A stretch of DNA of 44,230 bases from Escherichia sp. MOD1-EC7003 (GCF_002965065.1 NZ_PTRE01000090.1:1-44230), one strand, 5' to 3'. Shown: positions 20,163 to 30,846, numbered from the stretch's first letter. Program-made: numbers and translations. Notes: generated by a model from the sequence alone, not told the origin.

Positions 20163-21515
20163 TTAACGAAACACGACTTCTGCCCAGCGAGCCAGCCCGG
20201 CGGTAACCGATCCGAAGTCATCGCCACCGGCAATCGGAATACCCGGCAGCTGTTCTGCCAGTGCTTTTTTAATCAGCGGGGAACGGGCGCTACCGCCGGT
20301 CAGGTAGATAACGTCCGGTTTTTCCTGAGCGTTATCCAGCGCCAGTTGCACCTGTTCCAGAATCCGCGCCAGTGGCTGGCTGAGCGCACTTTCCAGGCCT
20401 TGCTGGTTAATCAGCGTGGCCAGTTCGTCGCGGATAAACGGCAGCGACGCACAGGTTTCCACCGTGCCTGAGAGGGCGATTTTGCTCTCTTCTGCGCTGC
20501 GGACCAGTCGATAACTTAACCGTTGACGCCAGACTTTCTGCAACAGAGCCACTTTCTCTGGTTCGCGGGCATCGCGCACCAGATCGTTAAGTAGACGTCC
20601 ATTGGCACTACTGTAGAAATCACTCTGCGCAGGAACGTCGTTGATGGCAACCGCATTCCACCACGGCAGAATCGGCAGGGCGATGCCTTTTTCTGTTTCG
20701 CCCCCCATACCCAGTAACGGCATCAGGTTTTTAAACGCCAGTGCGATATCCAGATCGTTACCACCAATACGGCAACCACTGTGACCCAGCAGGCTGGCTT
20801 CACGATCGAGACGCGAACGCCACTGCGGCCCCATCAGTAGCAAGGAACAGTCAGTCGTACCACCGCCGATATCCACCACCAGCACCCGTTTTTCTTCCTG
20901 TAAGGTGGCTTCGTAATCCAGCCCTGCCGCGACCGGCTCGTACTGGAATACCACATCCCTGAATCCGGCACGCTTTGCCGCGCGTTCCAGAATCCCTTGC
21001 GCCTGGGCGTTTGCTTCATCGCCGCCCAGCCCCTGGAAGTTGATCGGGCGACCAATCACCGCATGAGTAATCGCTTCTGGCAGCTGCGCCTGCGCCTGCT
21101 GGCGAATGTGCAACATCATTGCGCAGACCAGATCCTCAAACAGCGCAACTTGCTGCGGTTTTAAGCCGCTGGCACCGAGGAACGATTTTGGGGATTTCAC
21201 AAACCATACTTCTTGCGGATCATCGATGTACTGTGCCAGAGAGGAAAGACCGAACTGCACGCTTTTCGCTGTAACATCAATATCTTCTTCGCGGTTATAA
21301 CGAATCGCCCGACGTAACAGCGCCTGGGTTTCATCGTCGTCTGCCGGAACATCATGATGGCGGTACAGCCACTCGCTCACCGCTTCACGCGTTGGCGCAC
21401 AAAGCATTGAAGGCAGCAGCGTGCTGTCGTTTTCCATTTTCAGTAATTGCGGTTTACCGTCGCGCATGACCGCCACTGAACAGTTTGCTGTACCGTAATC
21501 AAAACCAATAAACAC
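20163..21515 (-). CDS. yegD: YegD, Hsp70-like chaperone homologue
   Basis: A 450-residue actin/Hsp70-fold protein. I take the GTG at 21515 as start because it opens directly on the phosphate-1 motif (FIGFDYGTANCSVAVM) and gives the K-12 length; the frame is open further upstream without family similarity. Phosphate-2 (VVDIGGGTTDCSLLLMG) and adenosine (YLTGGSARSPLIKKAL) motifs are present. There is no DnaK-type substrate-binding domain, so it is an ATPase-domain-only homologue whose client is unknown. It converges on yegI with a 12-base gap and is divergent from alkA. Confidence 0.92.
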   Translation of the reverse strand: MFIGFDYGTANCSVAVMRDGKPQLLKMENDSTLLPSMLCAPTREAVSEWLYRHHDVPADDDETQALLRRAIRYNREEDIDVTAKSVQFGLSSLAQYIDDPQEVWFVKSPKSFLGASGLKPQQVALFEDLVCAMMLHIRQQAQAQLPEAITHAVIGRPINFQGLGGDEANAQAQGILERAAKRAGFRDVVFQYEPVAAGLDYEATLQEEKRVLVVDIGGGTTDCSLLLMGPQWRSRLDREASLLGHSGCRIGGNDLDIALAFKNLMPLLGMGGETEKGIALPILPWWNAVAINDVPAQSDFYSSANGRLLNDLVRDAREPEKVALLQKVWRQRLSYRLVRSAEESKIALSGTVETCASLPFIRDELATLINQQGLESALSQPLARILEQVQLALDNAQEKPDVIYLTGGSARSPLIKKALAEQLPGIPIAGGDDFGSVTAGLARWAEVVFR

Positions 21516-21648
21516 GAAATAATTCCCATGCCGGTGAAGAAGGGGCGTGACTTTAGCGAAATGTTGCCGCCGCGACAACCGGAATATGAAAGCAAAGCGC
21601 AGCGTCTGAATAACGTTTATGCTGAAAGCGGATAAACAAGGAGATGCG

Positions 21649-22035
21649 ATGTATACCCTGAACTGGCAGCCGCCGTATGACTGGTCGTGGATGTTGGGAT
21701 TTCTCGCCGCCCGTGCGGTGAGCGGTGTGGAAACGGTCGCGGACAATTATTATGCCCGTAGTCTGGCGGTGGGCGAATATCGCGGCGTGGTGACGGCTAT
21801 TCCGGATATAGCCAGCCATACTCTGCGCATAAATTTAAGTGCAGGTTTAGAACCCGTTGCCGCTGAGTGTCTGGCGAAAATGAGCCACCTGTTTGATCTG
21901 CAATGTAATCCGCAGATTGTTAATGGTGCGTTAGCCGGGTTAGGCACGGCGCGGCCCGGATTGCGTTTACCCGGCAGTGTTGATGCTTTTGAACAGGGCG
22001 TGCGGGCGATTTGTAGGCCTGATAAGACGCGTTAG
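21649..22035 (+). pseudogene. alkA: AlkA 3-methyladenine DNA glycosylase II, C-terminal half deleted
   Basis: The frame starts MYTLNWQPPYDWSWMLGFLA, the AlkA N-terminus, and follows the known protein for about 121 residues to FEQGVRAI. It then runs into a REP element that supplies CRPDKTR and a stop. Intact AlkA has 282 residues; the helix-hairpin-helix and the catalytic aspartate (Asp238) lie in the missing part, so the product cannot excise alkylated bases. GGAG at 21640-21643 is the normal ribosome-binding site. The join is near 22010. Roughly 480 bases are gone compared with K-12, judged from protein length. Tag and AidB are encoded elsewhere and unaffected. Confidence 0.93.
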
Positions 22036-22049
22036 CGTCGCATCAGGCA
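22013..22049. repeat. REP element at the alkA deletion junction
   Basis: GTAGGCCTGATAAGACGCG followed by TTAGCGTCGCATCAGGCA is a standard E. coli REP (palindromic unit) hairpin. It directly follows the last alkA-derived base and supplies the stop codon of the truncated frame, so one deletion end lies at or in the REP. Confidence 0.85.
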
Positions 22050-22064
22050 ATGGGCAACGCTCCC

Positions 22065-25000
22065 TCAGTTAATCGCGAAATAACTGCTATTCACCAGCAA
22101 ATCCAGCGGTTGAGCGTCGGCAATTACATCACCATAAATCAGATCGACGCCGATGCCAGAAAGCGTATCCATCACCAGGGGGAAAACGACTGGCCCGGCG
22201 ATGGTTTTCATCCCGAGACGCTGAGCATGACCCTGAATGATCGTAATCAGCATTTCATCCAGCAAATTACCCTGCACGCTGGCGCATAACTCACCATCAA
22301 GTAGCAGGTAATCTGCCATATTCGCTTTCAGCGTGTTGAAGATTTGTAGATCGCGACCCACCTGGCTGAGTACGATCCGACATCCCGCCAACCGCAGTTT
22401 TTGCACGCTTTCGGCGTGATCGAAAATCGCTTCTGCCGGAATAATCAGATGTAATAACCGTGGTGGTAGAGGGCGACTTTCCAGTTGCTCAAGCAGTTCA
22501 TTTACCAGCGTGGCGCGACTCAAGCGACATCGCTGCCCGTTTGCTATGTGCGGCGGCTTGCTGCGGCTCGTAAATCGTCACCCGACCCCGGCCACCATTT
22601 TTTGAGGCATAACAGGCGATATCAGCCTGCGACATCACTTCTGCCGCCTGATGATTGTTGTCATCGATCAAGGTAATCCCGGCACTGGCACCTACCCGAT
22701 GTACACGGCCTTCCCATATAAAGTGATAGTCATTCACGGCACTGATAATGCGTGTAGCGGTAAAACGAGCACTTTCGACATTGCAGTCTGGCAACAGCAG
22801 ACCAAATTCATCACCGCCAAGCCGCGCCAGCACGTCGCTGGCGCGCAGCATACTCAGCATCAATGACGCCAGTTCGCGCAGCAAAGCGTCGCCCGCCGCA
22901 TGCCCGGCGCTGTCATTCACCGCTTTAAAGCGATCAAGATCGATAAACACCAGTGCATGTCGCTGATGCGTACTGTTTATCGTTTGCAGCAGGATACGCA
23001 ATTGCTTCTCAAAACTGGCGCGATTGGCGAGATGCGTCAGCGCATCATGGGAGGCGCTATAGCTCAGCTGACGCAGCATTTTGCGTGATTCGGTGACGTC
23101 CTGAATCACCAGTACCGAGCCTATATTGCTGCCGTCCAGAGTACTTAGCGGCGTAATACTGTAATGCACATCGTAGCTGCCGCCGCTCCGGCAGTGCAAC
23201 ACTACATCTTGTTCAATCGCAGAACGCGAGGTGTCGGCACTGTAAATGTTCTCCATCAGGGGACCATTGTCGCCAAAGGTAATATGCAACACCGTCAGGA
23301 GCGGAACACCCAGCGCTTCTTCCTGCGTCCAGCCGCTCATCTTCTCAGCCACCGGATTCATAAAGGTAATTTTCATCGCCATATCAATACAGACTACGGC
23401 TTCGCCGATGGAATCCAGCGTAATGTGTAGGCGCTCTTTTTCCTGAAACAATGCTTCGTTAAGCTGTTTCACTTCGGTCATATCCATATTGATGCCGAGC
23501 AGGCGTTCGACTTCGCCTTCTTTATTCAGTACCTGGTTGGCGAGGGCGCGGATATGGCGGGTGCCATCTTTCACGGCAATGCGAAATTCCAGCTTAAAGG
23601 GAGAGCGTGATTGCAATGAATCACGAATCACTTTTTCGGCGTGTTGGCGATCTTCCGGCAGCACGCACTCGTACCACACTTGCCAGTTCGGTTTGATATG
23701 CGGAGGAATTTCATACAACTCAAACATCCGCTTATCCCAACGGAAAATATTCGGCTTTAGCTCCCACTCCCAGATGCCAATCCCGCCTGCTTCGTTAGCC
23801 AGCGTGATGCGTTCCATCAGCTGCTGATTCACCTGCTCGGTGCGTTTTAGCTCGTTAATGTCTTCAATCTGAGCAATAAAATAGAGCGGCGTGCCATCCG
23901 TGTGGCGCACCAGTGAGACGGCAAGCAACGCCCAGACAACATCGCCATTGCGGTTGTAGTAGCGTTTTTCCATTGAATAGGTGTTTATTTCACCGCTTAT
24001 CAGCTTTTCAACCTGTTGGAGATCTTTATTGAGATCCTCCGGCCAGGTCAGTTGCTGAAAGGTAAGTCCGTGCAGCTCTTCCTGACTGTAACCGAGAAAC
24101 CGGCAGAGCGCTTTGTTGGATTGCAGCCATTGTCCCTCGGTGCCCACTAATGCCATGCCGATGGCAGAATATTCCATGGCGTTGCGAAAGCGGGTTTCGC
24201 TTTCGGAAATGTGTTTGCGTTCCGCACGAAAGGCATACATCACCATGGTCATGATGTTGGCGGGCAGCAGGATCAGTAAAAAGGGGAGCCACGGAATATG
24301 ACTCATCAGGTATGTTCGCGGCGTAGCAAGCAGGGCGGGATCTGCGGCCATCATCAGCGACACCATCATCACTGTGGTAAGGAAGATCAAAAAGGCTTCC
24401 ATTCGCGGCAGGCGCACGGCGCTCCACATTAACAGCACAATAATGAAGGTAAAAGGCCACGGCAGGTACAACATCGAAAGCCAGCTTAACGTCAGTGTGA
24501 TGGCTAACGTGAGCAGCGACTCAAAAAGTAACCGTGGGTTGCGATGGCGCAGCAGATAGTGTGGTTTAAATAACAGTCCCAGCGGCACCAGCGCCAGTGC
24601 GCCGATGGATTCTGACAGTACCCATATCAAAAATGCTCTGAGAGGATCGTCGCCAGGCGTCAGCAGGACAACCAGAATACCACCCAACAGAGGGGGAACA
24701 ATGGCGCTGCCGAGTGCTAAACGCAGCCAGTCAGCCAGATTTTGCAATGGGTTATACCACGGCAGTAATTTACGCAGCAGTACTGCCCCGACCACGGCTT
24801 CAATAATATTAATGGTCGTCCAGGCCATGTTCAGTGAGTTGGTAGAAAAAAGCAGGACGGATGCGGCGATATTTCCCAGCGAACAGCTCAGCGCGATCCC
24901 CGGCCACATGCGTCCGGCATGGCGATAAAACGCCACCATCATGATGGACGTCGGGAACCACAGCGGAGCGAGTTGGGTGCCAAACTGCGAAAGCTCAAGC

Positions 25001-25098
25001 GAGAAAAGGGTAAAGATAAACGAGACTAAACCTAAACTGACCAGGTGAAGCAGCGGGTGGGGCGGGGCAATTAATACATGCTGTGATTGTTTGCTCAT
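22065..25098 (-). pseudogene. dgcE: DgcE (YegE) diguanylate cyclase, out-of-frame deletion in the EAL domain
   Basis: From 25098 the frame encodes 866 residues: a MASE1 membrane module (about 1-300), three PAS regions (about 300-680) and a GGDEF domain with the active motif LARLGGDEFG. It then reaches AAMSL and ends out of frame in ESRHAGK-stop at 22498. The remainder of the degenerate EAL domain is intact in another frame from about 22520 to 22065 (SRATLVNELLEQL to LLVNSSYFAIN). K-12 DgcE has 1105 residues; about 95 codons are missing. The GGDEF enzyme may still make cyclic di-GMP, but the C-terminal module, which contributes to partner control in the curli/CsgD circuit, is lost. Confidence 0.92.
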
Positions 25099-25415
25099 TA
25101 CCGCTTTATCCGCAAGACCTGGTCGCCAGTATTCGTTTCTGTGTTTATGCTAGTACAAAAGTTTTACATTTTATATGCAAATTGCTCATAAAGTGACGTA
25201 AAGGCAGATAATTTGCGCAATTGCGTATAACATTTTTTACTTTGCATTAAAACAGAACAACGTAATTTGCCTCCGGGAATCATTCGTCAACGATGCGTCT
25301 GAGCACGCGGCAACGCTATTCGACTGGTATCAGGCAGATGAAATCCCTATAATTGCCGCGTTTGGCGCTTCTGCGCCCCCTTCCTAACATCCAGGTTAAT
25401 CAGGTCGCTAAATAT
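25099..25415. promoter_or_regulatory. Divergent dgcE/udk promoter region
   Basis: A 317-base gap between the divergent dgcE and udk starts. Towards udk, TATAAT at 25348-25353 is a perfect -10, about 63 bases before the udk start; no good -35 stands at the usual distance. AT-rich tracts at 25140-25260 presumably hold the dgcE promoter. No gene or repeat is seen. Confidence 0.5.
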
Positions 25416-26057
25416 ATGACTGATCAGTCTCATCAGTGCGTCATTATCGGTATTGCTGGCGCATCGGCTTCCGGCAAGAGTCTTATTGCCAGTACCCTTT
25501 ATCGTGAATTACGTGAACAAGTCGGTGATGAACACATCGGCGTAATTCCCGAAGACTGCTATTACAAAGATCAAAGCCATCTGTCGATGGAAGAACGCGT
25601 TAAGACCAACTACGATCATCCCAGTGCGATGGATCACAGCCTGTTGCTTGAGCATTTACAAGCGTTGAAACGCGGTTCGGCTATTAACTTGCCGGTTTAC
25701 AGCTATGTTGAACATACGCGTATGAAAGAAACGGTGAAGGTTGAGCCGAAGAAGGTCATCATTCTCGAAGGCATTTTGTTGCTGACGGATGCGCGTTTGC
25801 GTAACGAACTTAACTTCTCAATTTTCGTTGATACCCCGCTGGATATCTGCCTGATGCGCCGCATCAAGCGCGACGTTAACGAGCGTGGGCGTTCAATGGA
25901 TTCTGTGATGGTGCAATATCAAAAAACCGTGCGCCCGATGTTCCTGCAATTCATTGAGCCTTCTAAACAATATGCAGACATTATCGTGCCGCGCGGCGGG
26001 AAAAACCGCATCGCGATCGATATATTGAAAGCAAAAATAAGTCAGTTCTTTGAATAA
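25416..26057 (+). CDS. udk: Uridine kinase
   Basis: A 213-residue uridine/cytidine kinase, full length from ATG 25416 ([17 protein letters not shown]). The P-loop GASASGKS spans residues 15-22, [10 protein letters not shown] is the substrate-binding region, and the lid arginines lie in [12 protein letters not shown]. It phosphorylates uridine and cytidine to the monophosphates in pyrimidine salvage, in the cytosol. An upstream in-frame start at 25353 would add 21 residues without family support and lies over the promoter. Followed by dcd, 91 bases on. Confidence 0.96.
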   Translation: MTDQSHQCVIIGIAGASASGKSLIASTLYRELREQVGDEHIGVIPEDCYYKDQSHLSMEERVKTNYDHPSAMDHSLLLEHLQALKRGSAINLPVYSYVEHTRMKETVKVEPKKVIILEGILLLTDARLRNELNFSIFVDTPLDICLMRRIKRDVNERGRSMDSVMVQYQKTVRPMFLQFIEPSKQYADIIVPRGGKNRIAIDILKAKISQFFE

Positions 26058-26148
26058 GCTTGATAAATTGTGTACCGTTCAGTGATAACCTGGTATGCCC
26101 TTGACGTAACTGGCGTTAAGGGAGTGAAGCGCGAAAGGAGAAAATGCC

Positions 26149-26730
26149 ATGCGTCTGTGTGACCGAGATATTGAAGCCTGGCTTGATGAAGGCCGTTTGT
26201 CGATCAACCCACGTCCACCCGTGGAGCGTATTAACGGCGCGACGGTGGATGTGCGCCTGGGCAATAAATTTCGTACCTTCAGTGGTCACACGGCAGCGTT
26301 TATCGATCTGAGCGGTCCCAAAGATGAAGTGAGCGCCGCGCTTGACCGCGTGATGAGCGATGAAATCGTGCTCGACGAGGGTGAGGCGTTTTATCTTCAC
26401 CCAGGAGAACTGGCGCTGGCGGTGACGCTGGAGTCGGTCACGCTGCCAGCCGATCTGGTGGGCTGGCTGGACGGGCGTTCCTCACTGGCGCGTCTGGGGC
26501 TGATGGTTCACGTTACTGCGCACCGTATTGATCCTGGCTGGTCTGGCTGCATTGTGCTGGAGTTTTATAACTCCGGTAAGCTGCCGCTGGCGCTGCGTCC
26601 GGGCATGTTAATTGGTGCGCTGAGCTTTGAGCCGCTTTCCGGCCCGGCGGCGCGGCCATACAACCGCCGTGAAGATGCGAAATATCGCAACCAGCAGGGC
26701 GCGGTAGCCAGCCGAATCGATAAAGACTAA
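26149..26730 (+). CDS. dcd: dCTP deaminase
   Basis: A 193-residue dCTP deaminase, full length. It converts dCTP to dUTP, the main source of dUMP for thymidylate in enterobacteria. The signature block [20 protein letters not shown] and the catalytic Glu in [14 protein letters not shown] are present. AAAGGAG precedes the ATG at good distance. Lies between udk and asmA in the conserved order and is intact. Confidence 0.96.
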   Translation: MRLCDRDIEAWLDEGRLSINPRPPVERINGATVDVRLGNKFRTFSGHTAAFIDLSGPKDEVSAALDRVMSDEIVLDEGEAFYLHPGELALAVTLESVTLPADLVGWLDGRSSLARLGLMVHVTAHRIDPGWSGCIVLEFYNSGKLPLALRPGMLIGALSFEPLSGPAARPYNRREDAKYRNQQGAVASRIDKD

Positions 26731-26751
26731 TTCAGGCCCATTGAGGATACG

Positions 26752-28605
26752 ATGAGACGATTTCTGACGACGCTGATGATATTCCTGGTCGTGCTGGTGG
26801 CCGGGTTATCTGCGTTAGTGTTGCTGGTGAATCCGAATGATTTCCGCGACTATATGGTCAAGCAAGTTGCTGCACGTAGCGGTTATCAATTGCAGCTCGA
26901 CGGACCACTGCGTTGGCACGTCTGGCCGCAGCTTAGTATCCTCTCCGGGCGAATGTCTCTCACCGCCCAGGGCGCGAGCCAGCCACTGGTTCACGCAGAC
27001 AATATGCGTCTGGACGTGGCGCTTTTACCGCTACTGAGTCATCAACTGAGCGTTAAGCAGGTGATGCTAAAAGGGGCAGTGATCCAACTGACGCCGCAGA
27101 CGGAAGCGGTGCGCAGTGAAGATGCCCCGGTTGCACCACGCGACAATACCTTGCCGGATCTGTCAGACGATCGCGGATGGTCGTTTGATATTTCCAGTCT
27201 TAAGGTGGCAGACAGCGTGCTGGTGTTCCAGCATGAAGATGACGAGCAGGTGACAATCCGCAATATCCACCTGCAAATGGAACAAGATCCCCAGCATCGT
27301 GGCTCGTTTGAGTTCTCCGGGCGGGTTAATCGCGATCAGCGCGATCTCACATTATCCATCAACGGCACCGTTGATGCTTCTGATTATCCGCATGATTTAA
27401 CGGCGGCTATTGAACACATTAACTGGCAGTTGCAGGGCGCAGACTTACCAAAACAAGGTATTCAGGGACAGGGGAGTTTCCAGGCCCAGTGGCAAGAGTC
27501 ACAAAAACGACTTTCATTTAACCAAATCAATTTGACCGCTAATGACAGTTCGCTTAGTGGGCAAGCACAGGTCACGCTGACTGAGAGGCCCGAATGGCTG
27601 CTAAGGCTGCAATTCCCGCAACTGAATCTTGACAACCTCATCCCGCTTAAAGAAACAGCGAACGGTGAAAACGGTGCCGCGCAGCAGGGACAGAGCCAGT
27701 CAACGTTGCCGCGCCCGGTCATTTCTTCGCGCATTGATGAACCGGCCTATCAGGGACTGCAGGGCTTTACGGCTGATATTTTGTTGCAGGCCAGTAACGT
27801 GCGCTGGCGTGGAATGAATTTTACAGATGTTGCCACGCAAATGACCAACAAGTCGGGTTTGCTGGAAATTACTCAACTGCAGGGCAAGCTTAACGATGGA
27901 CAAGTTTCACTGCCGGGCACGCTGGACGCGACATCAATAAATCCGCAGATAAACTTCCAGCCACGGCTGGAAAACGTTGAGATTGGCACCATTCTGAAGG
28001 CATTTAACTATCCGATTTCATTGACCGGAAAGATGTCACTGGCGGGTGATTTCTCCGGTGCTGACATTGATGCCGACGCATTTCGCCACAGCTGGCAAGG
28101 ACAGGCGCATGTCGAAATGACTGACACGCGTATGGAAGGGATGAACTTCCAGCAGATGATCCAGCAAGCGGTAGAACGTAATGGTGGTGATGTGAAGGCT
28201 GCTGAAAACTTCGATAACGTGACGCGGCTTGACAAATTTACCACCGATCTAACGTTAAAGGATGGCGTCGTGACGTTAAACGACATGCAAGGTCAATCGC
28301 CAGTGTTGGCCCTGACAGGGGCTGGAACGTTGAATCTGGCAGAGCAGACCTGCGACACCCAGTTTGATGTTCGTGTCATTGGTGGCTGGAACGGGGAAAG
28401 CAAGCTGATTGATTTTCTTAAAGGAACACCGGTTCCGCTACGGGTTTATGGCAACTGGCAGCAACTCAATTACAGCCTGCAAGTGGACCAGCTGCTGCGC
28501 AAATATCTACAAGACGAAGCTAAACGCCGCCTGAATGGCTGGGCCGAGCGGAAAAAAGATTCCCGCAATGGCAAAGATGTGAAGAAGTTGCTGGAGAAGA
28601 TGTAA
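26752..28605 (+). CDS. asmA: AsmA, outer-membrane biogenesis / lipid-transfer family protein
   Basis: A 617-residue protein, full length for E. coli AsmA. A single N-terminal membrane helix (about 5-25: LTTLMIFLVVLVAGLSALVL) anchors a large periplasmic beta-rich body of the AsmA/TamB-like repeating-beta-groove type. AsmA mutations suppress assembly-defective outer-membrane porins, and the family is implicated in phospholipid transport between membranes. It starts 21 bases after dcd, behind GAGG, so is probably co-transcribed. A REP follows the stop. Confidence 0.95.
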   Translation: MRRFLTTLMIFLVVLVAGLSALVLLVNPNDFRDYMVKQVAARSGYQLQLDGPLRWHVWPQLSILSGRMSLTAQGASQPLVHADNMRLDVALLPLLSHQLSVKQVMLKGAVIQLTPQTEAVRSEDAPVAPRDNTLPDLSDDRGWSFDISSLKVADSVLVFQHEDDEQVTIRNIHLQMEQDPQHRGSFEFSGRVNRDQRDLTLSINGTVDASDYPHDLTAAIEHINWQLQGADLPKQGIQGQGSFQAQWQESQKRLSFNQINLTANDSSLSGQAQVTLTERPEWLLRLQFPQLNLDNLIPLKETANGENGAAQQGQSQSTLPRPVISSRIDEPAYQGLQGFTADILLQASNVRWRGMNFTDVATQMTNKSGLLEITQLQGKLNDGQVSLPGTLDATSINPQINFQPRLENVEIGTILKAFNYPISLTGKMSLAGDFSGADIDADAFRHSWQGQAHVEMTDTRMEGMNFQQMIQQAVERNGGDVKAAENFDNVTRLDKFTTDLTLKDGVVTLNDMQGQSPVLALTGAGTLNLAEQTCDTQFDVRVIGGWNGESKLIDFLKGTPVPLRVYGNWQQLNYSLQVDQLLRKYLQDEAKRRLNGWAERKKDSRNGKDVKKLLEKM

Positions 28606-28626
28606 GTCATCCAGATGACATATGCT

Positions 28627-28663
28627 GTAGGCCTGATAAGACGCGTAAAGCGTCGCATCAGGC
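28627..28663. repeat. REP element after asmA
   Basis: GTAGGCCTGATAAGACGCG then TAAAGCGTCGCATCAGGC forms the usual REP hairpin 21 bases after the asmA stop. It probably protects the 3' end of the dcd-asmA transcript. It is nearly identical to the REP at the alkA junction. Confidence 0.88.
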
Positions 28664-29057
28664 GTTCGTGGCGGCACCATTATATTCTGAATATGTAAGA
28701 TCGAAGGCTGTTCCGTTCACTTTATGTTCCTCGCCACTATGGAACGCTCAAGCCGGTGAACGTGCCAGGGTGGCTCAATCGCCACCACCCTGGCAACCCG
28801 GGCTCCCGGCGGTAAATCGCCGCTGGCGCGGTTCCCTCATCTTATTCCTTTCGGCTATCGGGTACGGGCGCGAGGTAACATCCCTGTAAAACGCGCCCTC
28901 AGCCCACATCCATGTGGGCTGCCCCGGCCTACAGGAAACGATTCGGCAATTTACAGCCGGACCCACACCCCCGCGGTGATGTCCGTTTACCATAGACAAC
29001 GCTTCATTGCTGAGGTTGTAAGGCGTTACGCAGCATCGGGTAAAATGACCGATACCA
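28664..29057. other. Highly structured gene-less stretch between asmA and yegH
   Basis: About 390 bases with no convincing gene. It contains several strong hairpins: a perfect 10-bp stem, GCCAGGGTGG (28764-28773) with CCACCCTGGC (28785-28794); CGGCGGTAAATCGCCG near 28809; and a near-perfect palindrome AGCCCACATCCATGTGGGCT at 28901-28920. A minus-strand frame 29083-28775 has RPGQPTWMWAEG, faintly like Ash proteins of P4-type phages, whose neighbourhoods carry structured C4/CI antisense RNAs. That comparison is from memory and weak. It may be a phage immunity remnant or a structured RNA. Confidence 0.35.
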
Positions 29058-30641
29058 TCACACCTCGTACTCCATCTCGTCATCCTTACGTAGCGGAATA
29101 ATCTGCACCTTCTGCACGCGATGGCTTTCCACCTGCAACGTTTTAAGCAAATAATCCCCCACCTGCACTTCTTCGCCTGGTTTCGGAATGCGCTGCAAAT
29201 ATTCCATCAATAGCCCGGCGATGGTGTGATATTCGCGTTTCTCGTCCAGAGGCAGTGGCACATATTGCACCAGATCTTCCAGCGGCATATGACCATTCGC
29301 CGTCCAGGAACCGTCCGCATTTTTCTGAATATCATGGCGGGCGTCGATCTCTTCCACTTCGTTCGGTAAGTTACCGGCAATAGTTTCAGTGACGTCACTT
29401 AATGTCACAATCCCTTCCACTGAACCAAACTCATCCACCACAAAAGCAAAGTGGGTGCGGGCATTACGGAACTGCTCCAGGGCAGGTAACAGCGGCAAGG
29501 TTTCCGGGAACACCAGCGGCTGGCGAATCAACACCCGCAGGTTGAGCAGTTCACCGCGCAGTGACTGTTGTAACAGGTCGATAACGTGAACGACACCGAG
29601 CAAATCTTCCGCGTCATCACCGTCGGTAACGACCAGACGCGTGTGCTGATTTCGCTCCAGCAACTGGCGAATCTCATCTTCCGGTGCGTTGAGATCGATA
29701 TGCTCAATATCGTGGCGCGACGTCATGATGCTGCTGACAGTACGCTGGTTAAGATTAAGCACCCGCTCAATCATTCGCCGTTCCTGCGGATTAAAGATCT
29801 GCTGGTTGCCATGATCCACCAGCATGGACGCCGTTTCGGCGTCCAGTTCCGCATCTTCTTTTTGCCCGCTTAACAGGCGCATTACTGCTTCGGTAGTCCG
29901 CTGGCGCAGCGTCTGGTTAGCGGAAAGAAAACGTCGCCGATTAAAGATAGCCAACTGATTGAGCGCCTCGATCATCACCGAAAAACCAATGGCAGCGTAC
30001 AGGTAGCCTTTCGGAATGATGAAGCCGAAACCTTCTGCCACCAGGCTAAAGCCAATCATCAACAGGAAACTTAAGCAGAGAATAACGATGGTCGGGTGGC
30101 TATTAACAAAGTGCGTTAACGGCTTGCTTGCCATCAACATCAGGCTGATAGCGATAACAACGGCGGCCATCATGACCAGTAAATGGTCGACCATCCCGAC
30201 GGCGGTAATCACCGAGTCGAGTGAGAAAATGGCGTCCAGCACCACAATTTGTGTCACCACGCCCCAAAACTTCGCACCTTTGCGTTGCGTGGGGTTATTG
30301 CTGTCTTTCCCTTCCAGCCGTTCGTTCAGCTCCATCGTGGCTTTGAACAGCAGGAATAAACCACCAAACAGCATGATTAAGTCGCGGGCGCTAAAGGTAA
30401 ACGAACGAAAGCTGAACAGCGGTTGAGTCAGAGTGACCAGCCAGGAGATTGACGCCAGCAGTAACAGGCGCATTAACATTGCCAGCAGCAGCCCGGTAAC
30501 TCGTGCACGGTCGCGCTGCTTCGGCGGTAGTTTTTCGGCGAGGATGGCAATAAAGACCAGGTTATCAATGCCGAGGACCAGTTCGATCACAATCAGCGTG
30601 ATTAACCCGGCCCAGATAGACGGATCGGCAATCCATTCCAT
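29058..30641 (-). CDS. yegH: YegH, TerC-like membrane protein with CBS and CorC-type domains
   Basis: A 527-residue inner-membrane protein, full length. Residues about 10-240 form a TerC-type module of seven membrane helices with the acidic motifs [12 protein letters not shown] and [11 protein letters not shown]. Residues about 300-430 hold two CBS domains ([33 protein letters not shown]). The C-terminal 90 residues are a CorC/HlyC transporter-associated domain. TerC and CorC relatives are linked to metal-ion handling, but the substrate of YegH is not established. Transcribed divergently from wza. Confidence 0.93.
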   Translation of the reverse strand: MEWIADPSIWAGLITLIVIELVLGIDNLVFIAILAEKLPPKQRDRARVTGLLLAMLMRLLLLASISWLVTLTQPLFSFRSFTFSARDLIMLFGGLFLLFKATMELNERLEGKDSNNPTQRKGAKFWGVVTQIVVLDAIFSLDSVITAVGMVDHLLVMMAAVVIAISLMLMASKPLTHFVNSHPTIVILCLSFLLMIGFSLVAEGFGFIIPKGYLYAAIGFSVMIEALNQLAIFNRRRFLSANQTLRQRTTEAVMRLLSGQKEDAELDAETASMLVDHGNQQIFNPQERRMIERVLNLNQRTVSSIMTSRHDIEHIDLNAPEDEIRQLLERNQHTRLVVTDGDDAEDLLGVVHVIDLLQQSLRGELLNLRVLIRQPLVFPETLPLLPALEQFRNARTHFAFVVDEFGSVEGIVTLSDVTETIAGNLPNEVEEIDARHDIQKNADGSWTANGHMPLEDLVQYVPLPLDEKREYHTIAGLLMEYLQRIPKPGEEVQVGDYLLKTLQVESHRVQKVQIIPLRKDDEMEYEV

Positions 30642-30846
30642 AGAAGTACAAAACCTATTCGTTGTATGACAAATGTCACAATTCGATCATGGATAAATCG
30701 TGGCAAAAATGCAATGTTGCAGCACTATTTATCTCATATTCTGTGAGGGGGATAACCTCACATTATCCCTGAATTAAAAACGGTAATAATAAAACATTAT
30801 TTAAGAAATATCGCATGTGGAGCCGCTATATTAATTATTGTCAACA

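Noticed and set aside
20163-21746. Longer YegD of 527 residues
   Set aside because: The 77 extra N-terminal residues are not Hsp70-like and overlap the alkA promoter and start; GTG at 21515 gives the family N-terminus.
22065-22523. 152-residue frame with a TTG start as an independent gene
   Set aside because: Its sequence is the C-terminal part of DgcE (ends LLVNSSYFAIN) displaced by a deletion; no ribosome-binding site. Treated as part of the dgcE pseudogene.
28775-29083. 102-codon minus-strand protein gene overlapping the yegH stop
   Set aside because: Start lies inside yegH, composition reflects the hairpins, similarity to Ash proteins is too faint. Kept only as part of the structured-region finding.
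30664-30680. TGACAAATGTCA palindrome near the yegH start as an operator
   Set aside because: Short inverted repeat without a match to a regulator I can name; not enough to call a site.
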